Shown: one piece after another, positions 17,608 to 25,606 of the stretch
Numbering within the stretch: position 1 is the first letter of the stretch
Layout: every line of letters starts with the position of its first letter
Origin: Pseudomonas reinekei
Lineage (GTDB): Bacteria > Pseudomonadota > Gammaproteobacteria > Pseudomonadales > Pseudomonadaceae
Length of the DNA: 64,000 nucleotides
NCBI RefSeq assembly: GCF_001945365.1
Contig: NZ_MSTQ01000013.1
Coordinates: 103,324 to 167,323 of the forward strand
Direction of reading: 5' to 3'
Translations under genes and position numbers: made by a program
The notes under the pieces: generated by a model
What the model was told of the DNA's origin: nothing
What the model saw: the letters and a program-made list of their open reading frames with translations, nothing else
Database searches by the model: none

Positions 17608-18966
17608 CTACGAGCAGCAGGAGCGGGTCGATGTCGGCGCGTCTTCGGCAGCCTTAGCTGTCTCAGCGCAACAACTTGGCTCACAACAGTCAGGATCTGC
17701 CGCACGGTCGCAGCAATCAGAGTCATCAAGCTGGGTGCTGCAGACACCTGTCTCTGGCAAGACCAATTCAACTCGCTTGGCCGCCTCCCAATCACCGGCC
17801 AGCGCCGCTGCCACCGAACGAACCTGTTCATAGCCTGTCAGGAGCAGAAAGGTCGGAGCACGGCCATAGCTCTTCATTCCGACGATGAAGATCCCTTCAT
17901 CAGGGTGAGCCAACTCGACGGCGCCATGTGGGCGAACAGTGCCGCAACTATGCTCATTCGGATCAATCAGCGGAGCAAGATGAATGGGGCTCTGGGTCGC
18001 CGAATCCAGCGCCAAACGCAGCTCGGAAAGCAGCTCCAATTTAGGTCGGAAACCCGTTGCGACCACGACTTCATCCACCACGGGGAGTTCTTGACCGCCC
18101 GCCTCAATAGCGATGCCATCGTCAGTTGCGACAACCTTGTCGATGGCGATGTTGGTGAACAGCTCAATGACCCCATCGTTCAACAGCTGGCGAACCCTCT
18201 GCCCCAGTTTCCCCCGCTCCTCTAGCTTGTCGTTTGCCCCACCACCCAATATGCGATCCAAAGATGAGCCGCGAATCACCCAAAGGATCTTTGTACCAGG
18301 TTCCTGGAGGGCAAGCCGGGCCAAGTCTTGCAAGACATTGAACGCAGAGTGACCGCTGCCAACCACCATGACTCGGCGATTGGCATAGCGTTGCCGTTCA
18401 CTACGAAGCACTTCGGGAATACCGTAAGCGATACGCTCAGCCAACTCCTTCTCGCCCAACGCAGGAATACCATGTGCTCCCATCCAATTTGGCGAGAGGA
18501 ACGTGCCGGAAGCATCTATGACGGCGCTGGCGATCACATCCTTGTCACCCTCTGGAGTCCTGACCCGCAACAGAAATGGTGCATTCGTGCGGTTTTTGGT
18601 CTTCATGACGTCCTGGCCGAGTCGCGTCACCGCCAGGACTTCGGTGTTCAGACGCAGGTGCCTATTCAGGGATGGCAGCGCTGCAAGTGGATATATGTAT
18701 TCATCCAGCAATTCACGCCCGGCGGGATAAACGTCGTCAGCGGGCGCCACCCATCCTTGGGCCGTGAGCAGCGTGGAAGACTGCTTGTCGATGTTGAATT
18801 TCCAGGGAGAGAACATCCGCACGTGAGCCCAGTTTTCGATGCTAGCCCCTGCACTGGGCCCAGCCTCGAAGATCAAGGGAGTTAACCCCCCCGCGATGAG
18901 ATGGCAGGCTGCAGCTAGCCCTATGGGGCCGGCGCCAATAATCGCAATAGGAAGTTCACTGCCCAT
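17608..18966 (-). CDS. arsO: ArsO-type FAD/NAD(P)-dependent monooxygenase with Cys-rich tail
   Basis: A 452-residue flavoprotein. An FAD Rossmann motif (AIIGAGPIGLAAACHL) is at the N-terminus and an NAD(P) motif (VMVVGSGHSAFNVLQDL) near residue 198, with a closing VVATGFRPKLELLSELR segment. This is the layout of flavin-containing monooxygenases such as ArsO of ars clusters. The last 44 residues carry nine cysteines, mostly in pairs (DSDCC, DPDCC, EPSCC, RSCC), which fits trivalent-arsenic binding or delivery. It is the third gene of a MarR-arsN-arsO unit, 15 bp after arsN. The substrate is inferred. Confidence 0.8.
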   Translation of the reverse strand: MGSELPIAIIGAGPIGLAAACHLIAGGLTPLIFEAGPSAGASIENWAHVRMFSPWKFNIDKQSSTLLTAQGWVAPADDVYPAGRELLDEYIYPLAALPSLNRHLRLNTEVLAVTRLGQDVMKTKNRTNAPFLLRVRTPEGDKDVIASAVIDASGTFLSPNWMGAHGIPALGEKELAERIAYGIPEVLRSERQRYANRRVMVVGSGHSAFNVLQDLARLALQEPGTKILWVIRGSSLDRILGGGANDKLEERGKLGQRVRQLLNDGVIELFTNIAIDKVVATDDGIAIEAGGQELPVVDEVVVATGFRPKLELLSELRLALDSATQSPIHLAPLIDPNEHSCGTVRPHGAVELAHPDEGIFIVGMKSYGRAPTFLLLTGYEQVRSVAAALAGDWEAAKRVELVLPETGVCSTQLDDSDCCDRAADPDCCEPSCCAETAKAAEDAPTSTRSCCS

Positions 18967-18981
18967 GACGGACTCCTCGCT

Positions 18982-19485
18982 TTAGTGCGGCTGATTAGCA
19001 GGTATTAGGTGCTCGACGATTACACAATCGAGCCACTGGCCTTCAAGACAAGCGTGTTTTTCGTACACACCCACCTCCCGAAATCCACAAGAACGGCACA
19101 ACGCCAAGCTGGCCGCATTAAAGGTGAAGATGCGTGATAGTACCTTCCAAAAACCTCGTTCTAGGGCCTCGACCAGAAGTGCTAGAAGCAAAGCTTTTCC
19201 TAGCCCCTGACCTCGAACGCCCCGATCAAGGTAAATCGAAAAGTCTGCGATACCGTCGTAGCAGGCGCGGGAACGGTAACTGCTCAATCCTGCCCACGCG
19301 ACCACTTCATCCGCATCGTTGACCATGACCAAGGTCGGGTAGCGATCCATCAAGGCAATGCGCTCAAGCATGTCCTCAGGTATGCGGGGCGTTGTCTCGA
19401 ATGTAGAGCTTCTTTCCTCAATACCCTGGTTGTAGATGTCAGCTATCGACGCAGCGTCCCTGACTTCAGCAAATCGAATGCGCAT
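18982..19485 (-). CDS. arsN: ArsN1-type GNAT acetyltransferase
   Basis: A 167-residue GNAT-fold N-acetyltransferase. The acetyl-CoA loop is RGVRGQGLGKALL (residues ~91-103), and the N-terminal IADIYNQGIEERSSTFET resembles ArsN1 proteins, which acetylate the organoarsenical antibiotic arsinothricin; phosphinothricin acetyltransferases are close relatives. ATG 19485 is chosen because the domain starts there. It is encoded between a MarR regulator and ArsO. Arsinothricin as substrate is an inference from family and neighbours. Confidence 0.8.
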   Translation of the reverse strand: MRIRFAEVRDAASIADIYNQGIEERSSTFETTPRIPEDMLERIALMDRYPTLVMVNDADEVVAWAGLSSYRSRACYDGIADFSIYLDRGVRGQGLGKALLLALLVEALERGFWKVLSRIFTFNAASLALCRSCGFREVGVYEKHACLEGQWLDCVIVEHLIPANQPH

Positions 19486-19544
19486 ACTTTGAATCCACCC
19501 TGTTGGTAGTAACAACATTTTAGATAAAAAGAGGATTCTCCCCC

Positions 19545-20042
19545 TCATTTCACTTCAGGCACCGAAGGGCAGCAGCCACTGACCAGGCCACAACGGATCT
19601 CCGTCGCTCGTGTGATCTGCTTCAGCAAGCTCAACGCACCTTGCCGCGCTTCGGGTGACAACTGTTCGATCATTGCCCTCTCTTCAGCGATCAGGTCAGT
19701 GCGGATCTTCTGGTAAAGCTCATGACCAGCTTCAGAAACCTCAACCTGTACTGCACGACGATCCTCGTGGTCTTCCACCCGCGATACATAGCCCTTGCGC
19801 TCAAGCGTATCGACCACCCGGCTTGCAGTGCTTTTATCCAGGAACATCTCTTCTGCCAGCGCTTGCAGGCGAAGCCGCCCCCTTTTAACCAGCGTCTCGA
19901 TGGCATAGCACTGTGTGACCGAGACGTCGTAGCAGCAGATACGATCTCGGTCGCGGAACTGATACACCCGAACAAGCTGGTTCAAGGCTTCGTATAAATC
20001 CTCGGAATCCTGAGTCAGCTGGTCTTTCTTTCGCTTTGCCAT
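19545..20042 (-). CDS. MarR-family regulator with cysteine clusters
   Basis: A 165-residue winged-helix regulator. The DNA-binding region includes LRLQALAEEMFLDKSTASRV and the wing EDHEDRRAVQV. It has an unusual set of cysteines for MarR: C36, C37 and C45 in RICCYDVSVTQC, and C151, C157, C158 near the C-terminus (RCGLVSGCC). That pattern suggests thiol-based sensing of a metalloid or organoarsenical. It is the first gene of the unit with arsN and arsO and faces an MFS gene. ATG 20042 is used; a GTG three codons earlier is possible and neither has a good ribosome site. Confidence 0.85.
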   Translation of the reverse strand: MAKRKKDQLTQDSEDLYEALNQLVRVYQFRDRDRICCYDVSVTQCYAIETLVKRGRLRLQALAEEMFLDKSTASRVVDTLERKGYVSRVEDHEDRRAVQVEVSEAGHELYQKIRTDLIAEERAMIEQLSPEARQGALSLLKQITRATEIRCGLVSGCCPSVPEVK

Positions 20043-20054
20043 GGTCGCCACAAA

Positions 20055-20072
20055 TTAGTTGTTAGGTGCAAC
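20055..20072. promoter_or_regulatory. MarR-type operator, copy 1
   Basis: GTTGTTAGGTGCAAC (20058-20072) has GTTG/CAAC arms around seven bases and lies just before the marR start. Its exact reverse complement occurs at 20148-20162. Confidence 0.65.
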
Positions 20073-20147
20073 GATAGTCCCGACTTCAGGAAATGGTCAA
20101 CCGCTCCTTCATTTTGATTGACGACGCTGCACCGGTGTAGCTAATTT

Positions 20148-20165
20148 GTTGCACCTAACAACTAA
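20148..20165. promoter_or_regulatory. MarR-type operator, copy 2
   Basis: GTTGCACCTAACAAC (20148-20162) is the exact reverse complement of copy 1, and the identity extends three bases further. It ends four bases before the MFS start codon, so a bound regulator would block expression directly. Confidence 0.65.
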
Positions 20166-20166
20166 A

Positions 20167-21402
20167 ATGGACTCGCACCTTGTGAGTTATCCAATTAGCC
20201 GTCCTCACACAATCAATCGAACTGGGCTGGTCTGGGCGATGGGCATCGCACAGATACTGGCGTGGAGTACAACGTACTATTTGCCCGCAGTCCTTTCGTC
20301 GCCGATTGCACGAGATATGGGATGGTCAATTACCAGCACCGTGGCCGGACTTTCATGGGGTTTGTTGGTCGCAGGTGCTTGCTCTCCTATGGTCGGGAGA
20401 CAGATAGATCGACATGGTGGCCGCCCCGTCCTGGCAACCAGTTCGATGTTGATGGCACTGGGGCTGCTCCTGATGGGTGTGGCTAGCAACCTGGTCATCT
20501 ACTACCTGGCCTGGACATTCATTGGCGTCGCCATGGCTGCCGGCCTGTATGACGCGGCCTTCTCGACTCTAGGACGCCTATTCGGAGAAAGTGCACGGAC
20601 TTCAATGACCGGTCTTACTCTGTTGGGTGGCTTCGCGAGCACTTTGGGCTGGCCACTGATAGCCGGCCTGGAGCAGCAGATTGGCTGGAGATATAGCTGT
20701 GTGACGCTAGCTGCAACTCACCTGGTCATCGGACTGCCAATTCATCTATTGGTAATTCCAAAGAGTGAGAGGATTTCGAACAGCGGAACGAAGCCTATCC
20801 GTGATCCCTCCACCACCACTGCCCACCACACAAAATCCTATAATCGTCTCTTCCTGCTACTGGCAACCCTTCTGACACTCCAGTCGCTGGTGGTTTCGTC
20901 GATTTCTGTCCATTTGCTTGATGTGCTGAAGCTGCTCGGCATCGCTACAGCCACCGCACTGGCCATCGGCATGATGATAGGGCCATCTCAAGTCGCAGCC
21001 CGGCTTGCAGAGTTCTCCCTTGGACGAAACTTGCATCCGACCACCTCCGCCAAGGCCGCGATATTGCTAAGCGGGATAGGAATTGGGTTACTGATACCGG
21101 CTATTCCATCGCTGGCATTCGTTGCAATGGCGCTGTACGGCGCTGGAAATGGGATTCTGACCATTGCACGTGGGACGCTACCACTGGCTCTCTTTGGGCA
21201 AGATGGCTACGGTGCTCGCATGGGTTTATTGGCCCGTCCAATGCTGGTCGCACAGGCCTTAGGCCCTGTGGCAGCTGCTGTAATTCTGGACAAATTCGGC
21301 TCAACACCTTTGCTTATTGTGATGTGCACTCTAGCGACGGCAAGCCTCATCGCCAGCTTTGGCCTTCCGAATGCGTCCGGGCATCACGCCTTGCGTAATT
21401 AA
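20167..21402 (+). CDS. MFS exporter divergent from marR-arsN-arsO
   Basis: A 411-residue major-facilitator protein with about twelve membrane segments (MGIAQILAWSTTYYLPAVL first) and an MFS loop motif GRQIDRHGGRPVL after segment 2. It probably exports a small toxic compound across the inner membrane. The shared operator pair suggests the same inducer as arsN/arsO, so an organoarsenical or its product is the natural guess. ATG 20167 has no ribosome site, and an in-frame TTG lies at 20146 inside the operator; the mRNA may be leaderless. The 3' end overlaps the tail of an IS66 transposase relic by two bases, so the last residues may have been altered by insertion. Confidence 0.82.
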   Translation: MDSHLVSYPISRPHTINRTGLVWAMGIAQILAWSTTYYLPAVLSSPIARDMGWSITSTVAGLSWGLLVAGACSPMVGRQIDRHGGRPVLATSSMLMALGLLLMGVASNLVIYYLAWTFIGVAMAAGLYDAAFSTLGRLFGESARTSMTGLTLLGGFASTLGWPLIAGLEQQIGWRYSCVTLAATHLVIGLPIHLLVIPKSERISNSGTKPIRDPSTTTAHHTKSYNRLFLLLATLLTLQSLVVSSISVHLLDVLKLLGIATATALAIGMMIGPSQVAARLAEFSLGRNLHPTTSAKAAILLSGIGIGLLIPAIPSLAFVAMALYGAGNGILTIARGTLPLALFGQDGYGARMGLLARPMLVAQALGPVAAAVILDKFGSTPLLIVMCTLATASLIASFGLPNASGHHALRN

Positions 21403-22234
21403 ACCGGCTGCCACTTATGCGGAAGCAACTGCTCGATTTCACTCGCCCGCTATGTCGGCAAGCGCGTGAGAACATCCTTTAGATAGGCATACGGGTCATG
21501 ACCATTCAGCCGCGCAGACTGGATCAAGCTCATTATCGCCGCAGCCCGTTTTCCGCTGCGTAGCGAGTCGGCGAAGAGCCAGTTCTTGCGTCCAAGAGCC
21601 CATGGTCGGATCTGGTTCTCCGCCCAGTTATTATCAATGGGTACGGCCCGGTCATCGAGGTAGCGCGACAGCGCCGCCCAGCGTTTCAGGCTGTAATCAA
21701 GTGCTCTGCTGATGGCCGAGCCTTCGGGCACAAGATCACGCTGGGCGATCATCTAGGCATGCAGCCTATCCATCACCGGTACGGCTTTTTCTTGCCGTAT
21801 TCGGAGCCGTAAATCCGGCTCCAGGTCGCGCACTTCGCTCTCGATTTCGTACAACAACTGGATGTAGCGCAGGGCCTGCTCGGCGAGCTGGCTCTTGTTG
21901 GTTGCGTGCAATTCGAAGAACTTGCGCCGGGCATGGGCCATGCAGCTGATCTCGGTCACGCCGAGTTCGAAGCTGGCCTTGTAACCGCCAAAATCGTCGC
22001 AGACCAACTTACCTTTCCAGCCTTGCAGGAAGTTGCGAGCATGCTCACCGGCGCGGCTGGGGCTGAAATCGTAGACGACATGGGTCAGCTTCTCGATCAC
22101 CGTTTGATTGCGGTTGATTTTCTTACCCATGGTCTCGACCGTCTGCCCATAGTCTCGACTTGCGACAGCAACTGCGCAGCGAATGCACGCAGTTGGTCGA
22201 GAGTCATTTGATCGAGATTGGGCGAGGGAGGCAT
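21399..22234 (-). pseudogene. IS66-family transposase (TnpC) fossil
   Basis: Remains of the IS66 DDE transposase. The N-terminus (MPPSPNLDQMTLDQLRAFAA, from 22234) is followed by a short near-duplication of GTCGAGACTATGGG that shifts the frame. The frame resumes as MGKKINRNQTVIEKLTH, then jumps directly to VVYDFSPSRAGEHARNFLQG, so the first part of the catalytic domain is deleted. Two in-frame TAG codons, at 21753-21755 (after LHA) and 21450-21452 (after RLPT), interrupt the rest, which otherwise runs to LLPHKWQPV and a TAA at 21399. It cannot make a working transposase. Confidence 0.9.
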
Positions 22235-22295
22235 GCCGTGGATTTTACCAAAGCAGACCACTGGCGACAGCCAGCCCAGACACTAATTACAGTTT

Positions 22296-22484
22296 TTAAA
22301 GCAGCGTGATTGCACCGCCAGCGCCAACGCGTTGCCAGGGCAGGCCACGCACCAAGGCCTGAAGTTGCTCGGTATCCAACTGCACTTCACTGCCTTGCCG
22401 AACGCCTGGCCAATGGAATGTACCTTGGCTCAAGCGACGTGCCGCCAGCCAAACGCCAATCCCATCGTGTACCAGCACTTTCAC
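22296..22484 (-). pseudogene. IS66 TnpB (orf2) C-terminal fragment
   Basis: About 62 codons matching the C-terminal half of the IS66 accessory protein TnpB: KVLVHDGIGVWLAARRLSQG, then HWPGV. The N-terminal half is missing, and the match breaks off near 22,490. It belongs to the same relic as the TnpC fossil. Confidence 0.8.
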
Positions 22485-22558
22485 CCATATCGGATTACTT
22501 TCCGATGACTCAACGCATCTTTCTATGCCATGGAATTAACTTGGCGGAGGGCGGGTCA

Positions 22559-22954
22559 TTAGATGGGAATGCCGTGCTCAAGACGACCAATCAGGTCAGT
22601 GACGGCAATAGCACCCTCCTCTGTACTGAGCGTCTCCAATGGCGTCTTTGAATTCAAACTGCGTGCCGGTGACGTCAGAAATACCCTGCTTGCCTGAACG
22701 TCACCTTCGAAGAGGCTACACGCTGCGTATAGCATGCGGATCAACGCCGCTAGCTTCCTGCTTTCGCTCACAGACAAGTGCCCTGCACCTGCCGTCCTCG
22801 ATAGCGTGCAAGTCGGTATAGCCAGGTACTTACCTAATATTTTGCCGTCCAAAGACAACACCTCGGCCACTTGCTCGAACAAACTGAGCGGCAGACAGTG
22901 GCCAACGAAGTCGTGATCCAGTGCATCTGCCGAAGGAAGATTCAAGGCCTTCAT
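22559..22954 (-). CDS. Orphan ParS/MbcA-type antitoxin (RES-Xre system)
   Basis: A 131-residue protein resembling the Xre/MbcA/ParS toxin-binding antitoxins (DUF2384). A helical N-terminal region (LFEQVAEVLSLDGKILGKYL) leads to the toxin-binding C-terminus, with LSVSESRKLAALIRMLYAAC, ASRVFLTSPARSLNSKTPLE and GAIAVTDLIGRLEHGIPI. The ATG overlaps the serS stop codon as ATGA, so it is probably translated by coupling with serS. The RES toxin gene normally found next to such genes is missing: only ~70 bp of unrecognised sequence separates the stop from the IS66 relic, whose arrival may have removed it. Confidence 0.75.
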   Translation of the reverse strand: MKALNLPSADALDHDFVGHCLPLSLFEQVAEVLSLDGKILGKYLAIPTCTLSRTAGAGHLSVSESRKLAALIRMLYAACSLFEGDVQASRVFLTSPARSLNSKTPLETLSTEEGAIAVTDLIGRLEHGIPI

Positions 22955-24231
22955 CGAATGATGTCGACACCGCCCAGGTACGGCTTCAGTACGTCCGGTA
23001 CACGGATCGAACCGTCGGCCTGCTGGTAGTTCTCCATTACCGCCACCAGCGTACGACCGACCGCCAGACCGGAACCGTTCAGGGTGTGCACCAGTTCCGG
23101 CTTGCCGATTTCCGGGTTTCGGAAACGCGCCTGCATGCGACGGGCCTGGAAGTCGCCGCAGTTGGAGCACGATGAAATTTCACGGTACTTATCCTGGCTC
23201 GGAATCCACACTTCCAGATCGTAAGTCTTGACCGCGCTGAAGCCCATGTCGCCAGTGCACAGCGCCAGAGTGCGATAAGGCAGTTGCAGCAATTGCAGGA
23301 CTTTCTCGGCGTTGGCAGTCAGGCTTTCCAGCGCTTCCATCGACTTCGACGGCTCGACGATCTGCACCATCTCGACCTTGTCGAACTGGTGCTGGCGAAT
23401 CATGCCGCGAGCGTCACGACCAGACGCGCCGGCTTCGCTACGGAAGCACGGCGTGTGAGCAACCAGTTTGATCGGCAGCAGTTTCGAATCAATGATTTCA
23501 CCGGCCACGATGTTAGTCAGGGAGACTTCGGCAGTCGGGATCAGGTACAGATCGGCTTCGCCGTCGCGCCCGATTTTGAACAGGTCTTCCTCGAACTTCG
23601 GCAACTGACCAGTGCCTTGCAGCGCCGGAGCCTGAACCAGATACGGCGTGTAGGCTTCTTCGTAACCGTGCTCGGTGACGTGCAGGTTGATCATGAACTG
23701 CGCCAAGGCGCGGTGCAGACGGGCGATCGGGCCGCGCAGCAGGGTGAAGCGCGCGCCGGACAGCTTGGCGGCGGTTTCAAAGTCCAGCCAACCGAACTTC
23801 TCGCCTAGGGCGATGTGGTCTTTGATCTCGAAATCGAAGAATCGTGGAGCGCCCCATCGGCGCACTTCGACGTTGTCGTCTTCGTCTTCACCTACCGGAG
23901 CGGACTCATGCGGCAGGTTCGGGATGCCGAGCAGGATAGAGTCCAGTTCGCTCTGGATCGCGTCGAGCTCGACTTTACCGGCGCTCAATTCGCCCGCCAT
24001 GCGCTCGACGTCCGCCATCAGCGGCGCAATGTCTTCGCTGCGCTGCTTGGCCTGACCGATGGATTTGGAGCGCGCGTTACGTTCAGCCTGCAGTGCTTCG
24101 GTGCGGGTCTGGACGGTCTTGCGCTGTTCTTCCAGCGCTTCGATGCGCACAACATCCAGTACAAAGCCACGGGAGGCCAAGCGATCCGCCATTTCCCGGA
24201 TTTGGCCGCGTAACAATTTGGGATCGAGCAT
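22951..24231 (-). CDS. serS: Seryl-tRNA synthetase
   Basis: A 426-residue class II aminoacyl-tRNA synthetase that charges tRNA-Ser. The N-terminal coiled-coil arm (residues ~30-105) is intact. Class II motif 2 is around HTPCFRSEAGASGRD and motif 3 around LNGSGLAVGRTLVAVMEN. The sequence is very close to Pseudomonas SerS as I remember it, but with scattered differences. In Pseudomonas, serS normally lies next to lolA/rarA/crcB and cysG; here it is flanked by an antitoxin gene and unknown small genes. It may be a second, acquired copy, possibly a drug-resistant one, but a rearranged native gene is not excluded. Confidence 0.95.
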   Translation of the reverse strand: MLDPKLLRGQIREMADRLASRGFVLDVVRIEALEEQRKTVQTRTEALQAERNARSKSIGQAKQRSEDIAPLMADVERMAGELSAGKVELDAIQSELDSILLGIPNLPHESAPVGEDEDDNVEVRRWGAPRFFDFEIKDHIALGEKFGWLDFETAAKLSGARFTLLRGPIARLHRALAQFMINLHVTEHGYEEAYTPYLVQAPALQGTGQLPKFEEDLFKIGRDGEADLYLIPTAEVSLTNIVAGEIIDSKLLPIKLVAHTPCFRSEAGASGRDARGMIRQHQFDKVEMVQIVEPSKSMEALESLTANAEKVLQLLQLPYRTLALCTGDMGFSAVKTYDLEVWIPSQDKYREISSCSNCGDFQARRMQARFRNPEIGKPELVHTLNGSGLAVGRTLVAVMENYQQADGSIRVPDVLKPYLGGVDIIR

Positions 24232-24314
24232 TATCGGTATCTCGCAGTGTTAGAGCACGTCGTTGCGCATAGGGCTGAGGTGATCGATGATTCGAACTTG
24301 ATGTGACACCGAGA

Positions 24315-24671
24315 TCAGTTGCTCAGAAGCAATCCCAATTCGATCAAAGCGTTTAAGCCCATGCTGTCATGGACGTGTGCGTAATCCTGTGGCGTCCAAG
24401 TCGCAATTTCCGCCCGGAACACCTCCACAGACTCGAATGGCATAGTGGCCACGGCATCGAGCATTCTGACGCGTTTGTTGCTCCCCCGGTCGAGGTCGTC
24501 CAGGCGAAGAAAATAGGCGTTGATGTCTGGTGCGTAAACCATTTCGGCATGTGCGTTAAGACATAAAAGCTCCCTTAGCAACTTGAGAGCGGCCCCCTGT
24601 CCACGGACAGCCTCAACCGCTTGTATGTAGTGGCTGGCGCACAAAGGAAGGTCATTTCTTGGATCAAACAT
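24315..24671 (-). CDS. Hypothetical protein, 118 residues
   Basis: No family recognised. The product is a soluble, acidic, mostly helical-looking protein with QAVEAVRGQGAALKLLREL near residue 17 and a Leu-rich C-terminus (GLNALIELGLLLSN). It has no signal peptide or membrane segment. It starts at an ATG and lies upstream of serS on the same strand with an 83-bp gap. It is the first of a set of small unknown genes on this strand. Confidence 0.55.
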   Translation of the reverse strand: MFDPRNDLPLCASHYIQAVEAVRGQGAALKLLRELLCLNAHAEMVYAPDINAYFLRLDDLDRGSNKRVRMLDAVATMPFESVEVFRAEIATWTPQDYAHVHDSMGLNALIELGLLLSN

Positions 24672-24733
24672 TCACGTTATCCGAGGATGAATAATGGAAA
24701 ACATTCTGGATAGCGCTCTGGCGAAACGGAGGC

Positions 24734-25153
24734 CTATGCAGTAATACCAACATTTGCGTACGCACTCAGCGCTTGAAAAGCCGGCAAGCTCACATGTTTA
24801 CGAGCACCACGCCCAGCAAGGATGTACAGCGCATCTTCGCTTTCAAAAAAGCATCCGTGGAAGTCTTTTTGATATCCAGTGATGAAACCATCCCCAGTTT
24901 GGACGCGAGCTTCGTTGTCGAACACAGCATGGTTGATGAAAAGGACTGTGGGCTGAAGTCCCTGCTTTCTTACTTCACGCTCCTGGGTATCGGAGAGTAA
25001 GAGGTCGAGCATCATCCAGTTCCGAACAATGCAAAATGACTGCCCCTTAAACTCCTCGCACGCCAGTTGAATGAGCTCCTCATCTCCAAGCCGAGAGCCG
25101 CCAAACATCTGCGCGGGGCCACACAGCACATCTTCAATCAAATCTGCTTGCAC
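24734..25153 (-). CDS. Small Pseudomonas protein, DUF6957-like
   Basis: A 139-residue soluble protein starting at GTG 25153 with GAGG six bases upstream. The C-terminal half (CIVRNWMMLDL, GLQPTVLFINHAVFD, GCFFESEDALYILAGRGARK) recalls from memory the Pseudomonas DUF6957 family; the match is not verified and no function is known for it. There is no signal peptide. It lies on the same strand as the neighbouring hypothetical genes, 62 bp from the 118-residue protein. Confidence 0.6.
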   Translation of the reverse strand: MQADLIEDVLCGPAQMFGGSRLGDEELIQLACEEFKGQSFCIVRNWMMLDLLLSDTQEREVRKQGLQPTVLFINHAVFDNEARVQTGDGFITGYQKDFHGCFFESEDALYILAGRGARKHVSLPAFQALSAYANVGITA

Positions 25154-25266
25154 ACTATTGCCTCGTTTTCTAAAGACTCTTAAAGCGACACGGATTCAGA
25201 CATCTGGGAGCCGTGCTTCGTGGGAATTGGGTAACCTTGGATGCCAATTGAAAAGCCTGTGATTCG

Positions 25267-25605
25267 CTAGTGGATCATATTGATCTCGGGCATGGCGCCG
25301 TTCTCATGCCACCAATGACAAATCACGTATCGGCTTCCATTGTGCGTTTCACAAAGCTGATATCCCATAAGTTCGAACACCCTTTCGAGCCTCGAAGTAC
25401 GGATCGTTTTTCCATCCGTAAACCGCCCGCGTGATTCAGAAAAAACCACTGCGATCACGCAGGGTGGCTGGAATTCGGCACAACACAAGTAGCCGGTTAT
25501 CTCGACGCCGAAATCAATTTTCTTTGCGTCCAAAACACATTGGGGGAGCCCCATTCTTTTTTCGCTAAGCTTCTCTTTATCAGTCACAAACGCCCCACCA
25601 AACAC
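25267..25605 (-). CDS. Small unknown protein, paralogue of the next upstream gene
   Basis: A 112-residue protein of unknown family. GYLCCAEFQPPCVIAVVFSE and ICHWWHENGA align with GYLLCALELPPKITGLLFCD and VAHWLFENGA of the gene at 25607-25942, so the two are tandem paralogues. The likely start is GTG 25605, placed right after the upstream TGA, which suggests coupled translation; an ATG at 25554 is the alternative. It has more cysteines than its sister. There is no signal peptide. Confidence 0.65.
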   Translation of the reverse strand: MFGGAFVTDKEKLSEKRMGLPQCVLDAKKIDFGVEITGYLCCAEFQPPCVIAVVFSESRGRFTDGKTIRTSRLERVFELMGYQLCETHNGSRYVICHWWHENGAMPEINMIH

Positions 25606-25606
25606 A

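Noticed and set aside
21450..22130. Functional IS66 transposase by TAG suppression
   Set aside because: Besides the two TAG codons, part of the catalytic domain is deleted and the frame slips, so suppression could not restore it.
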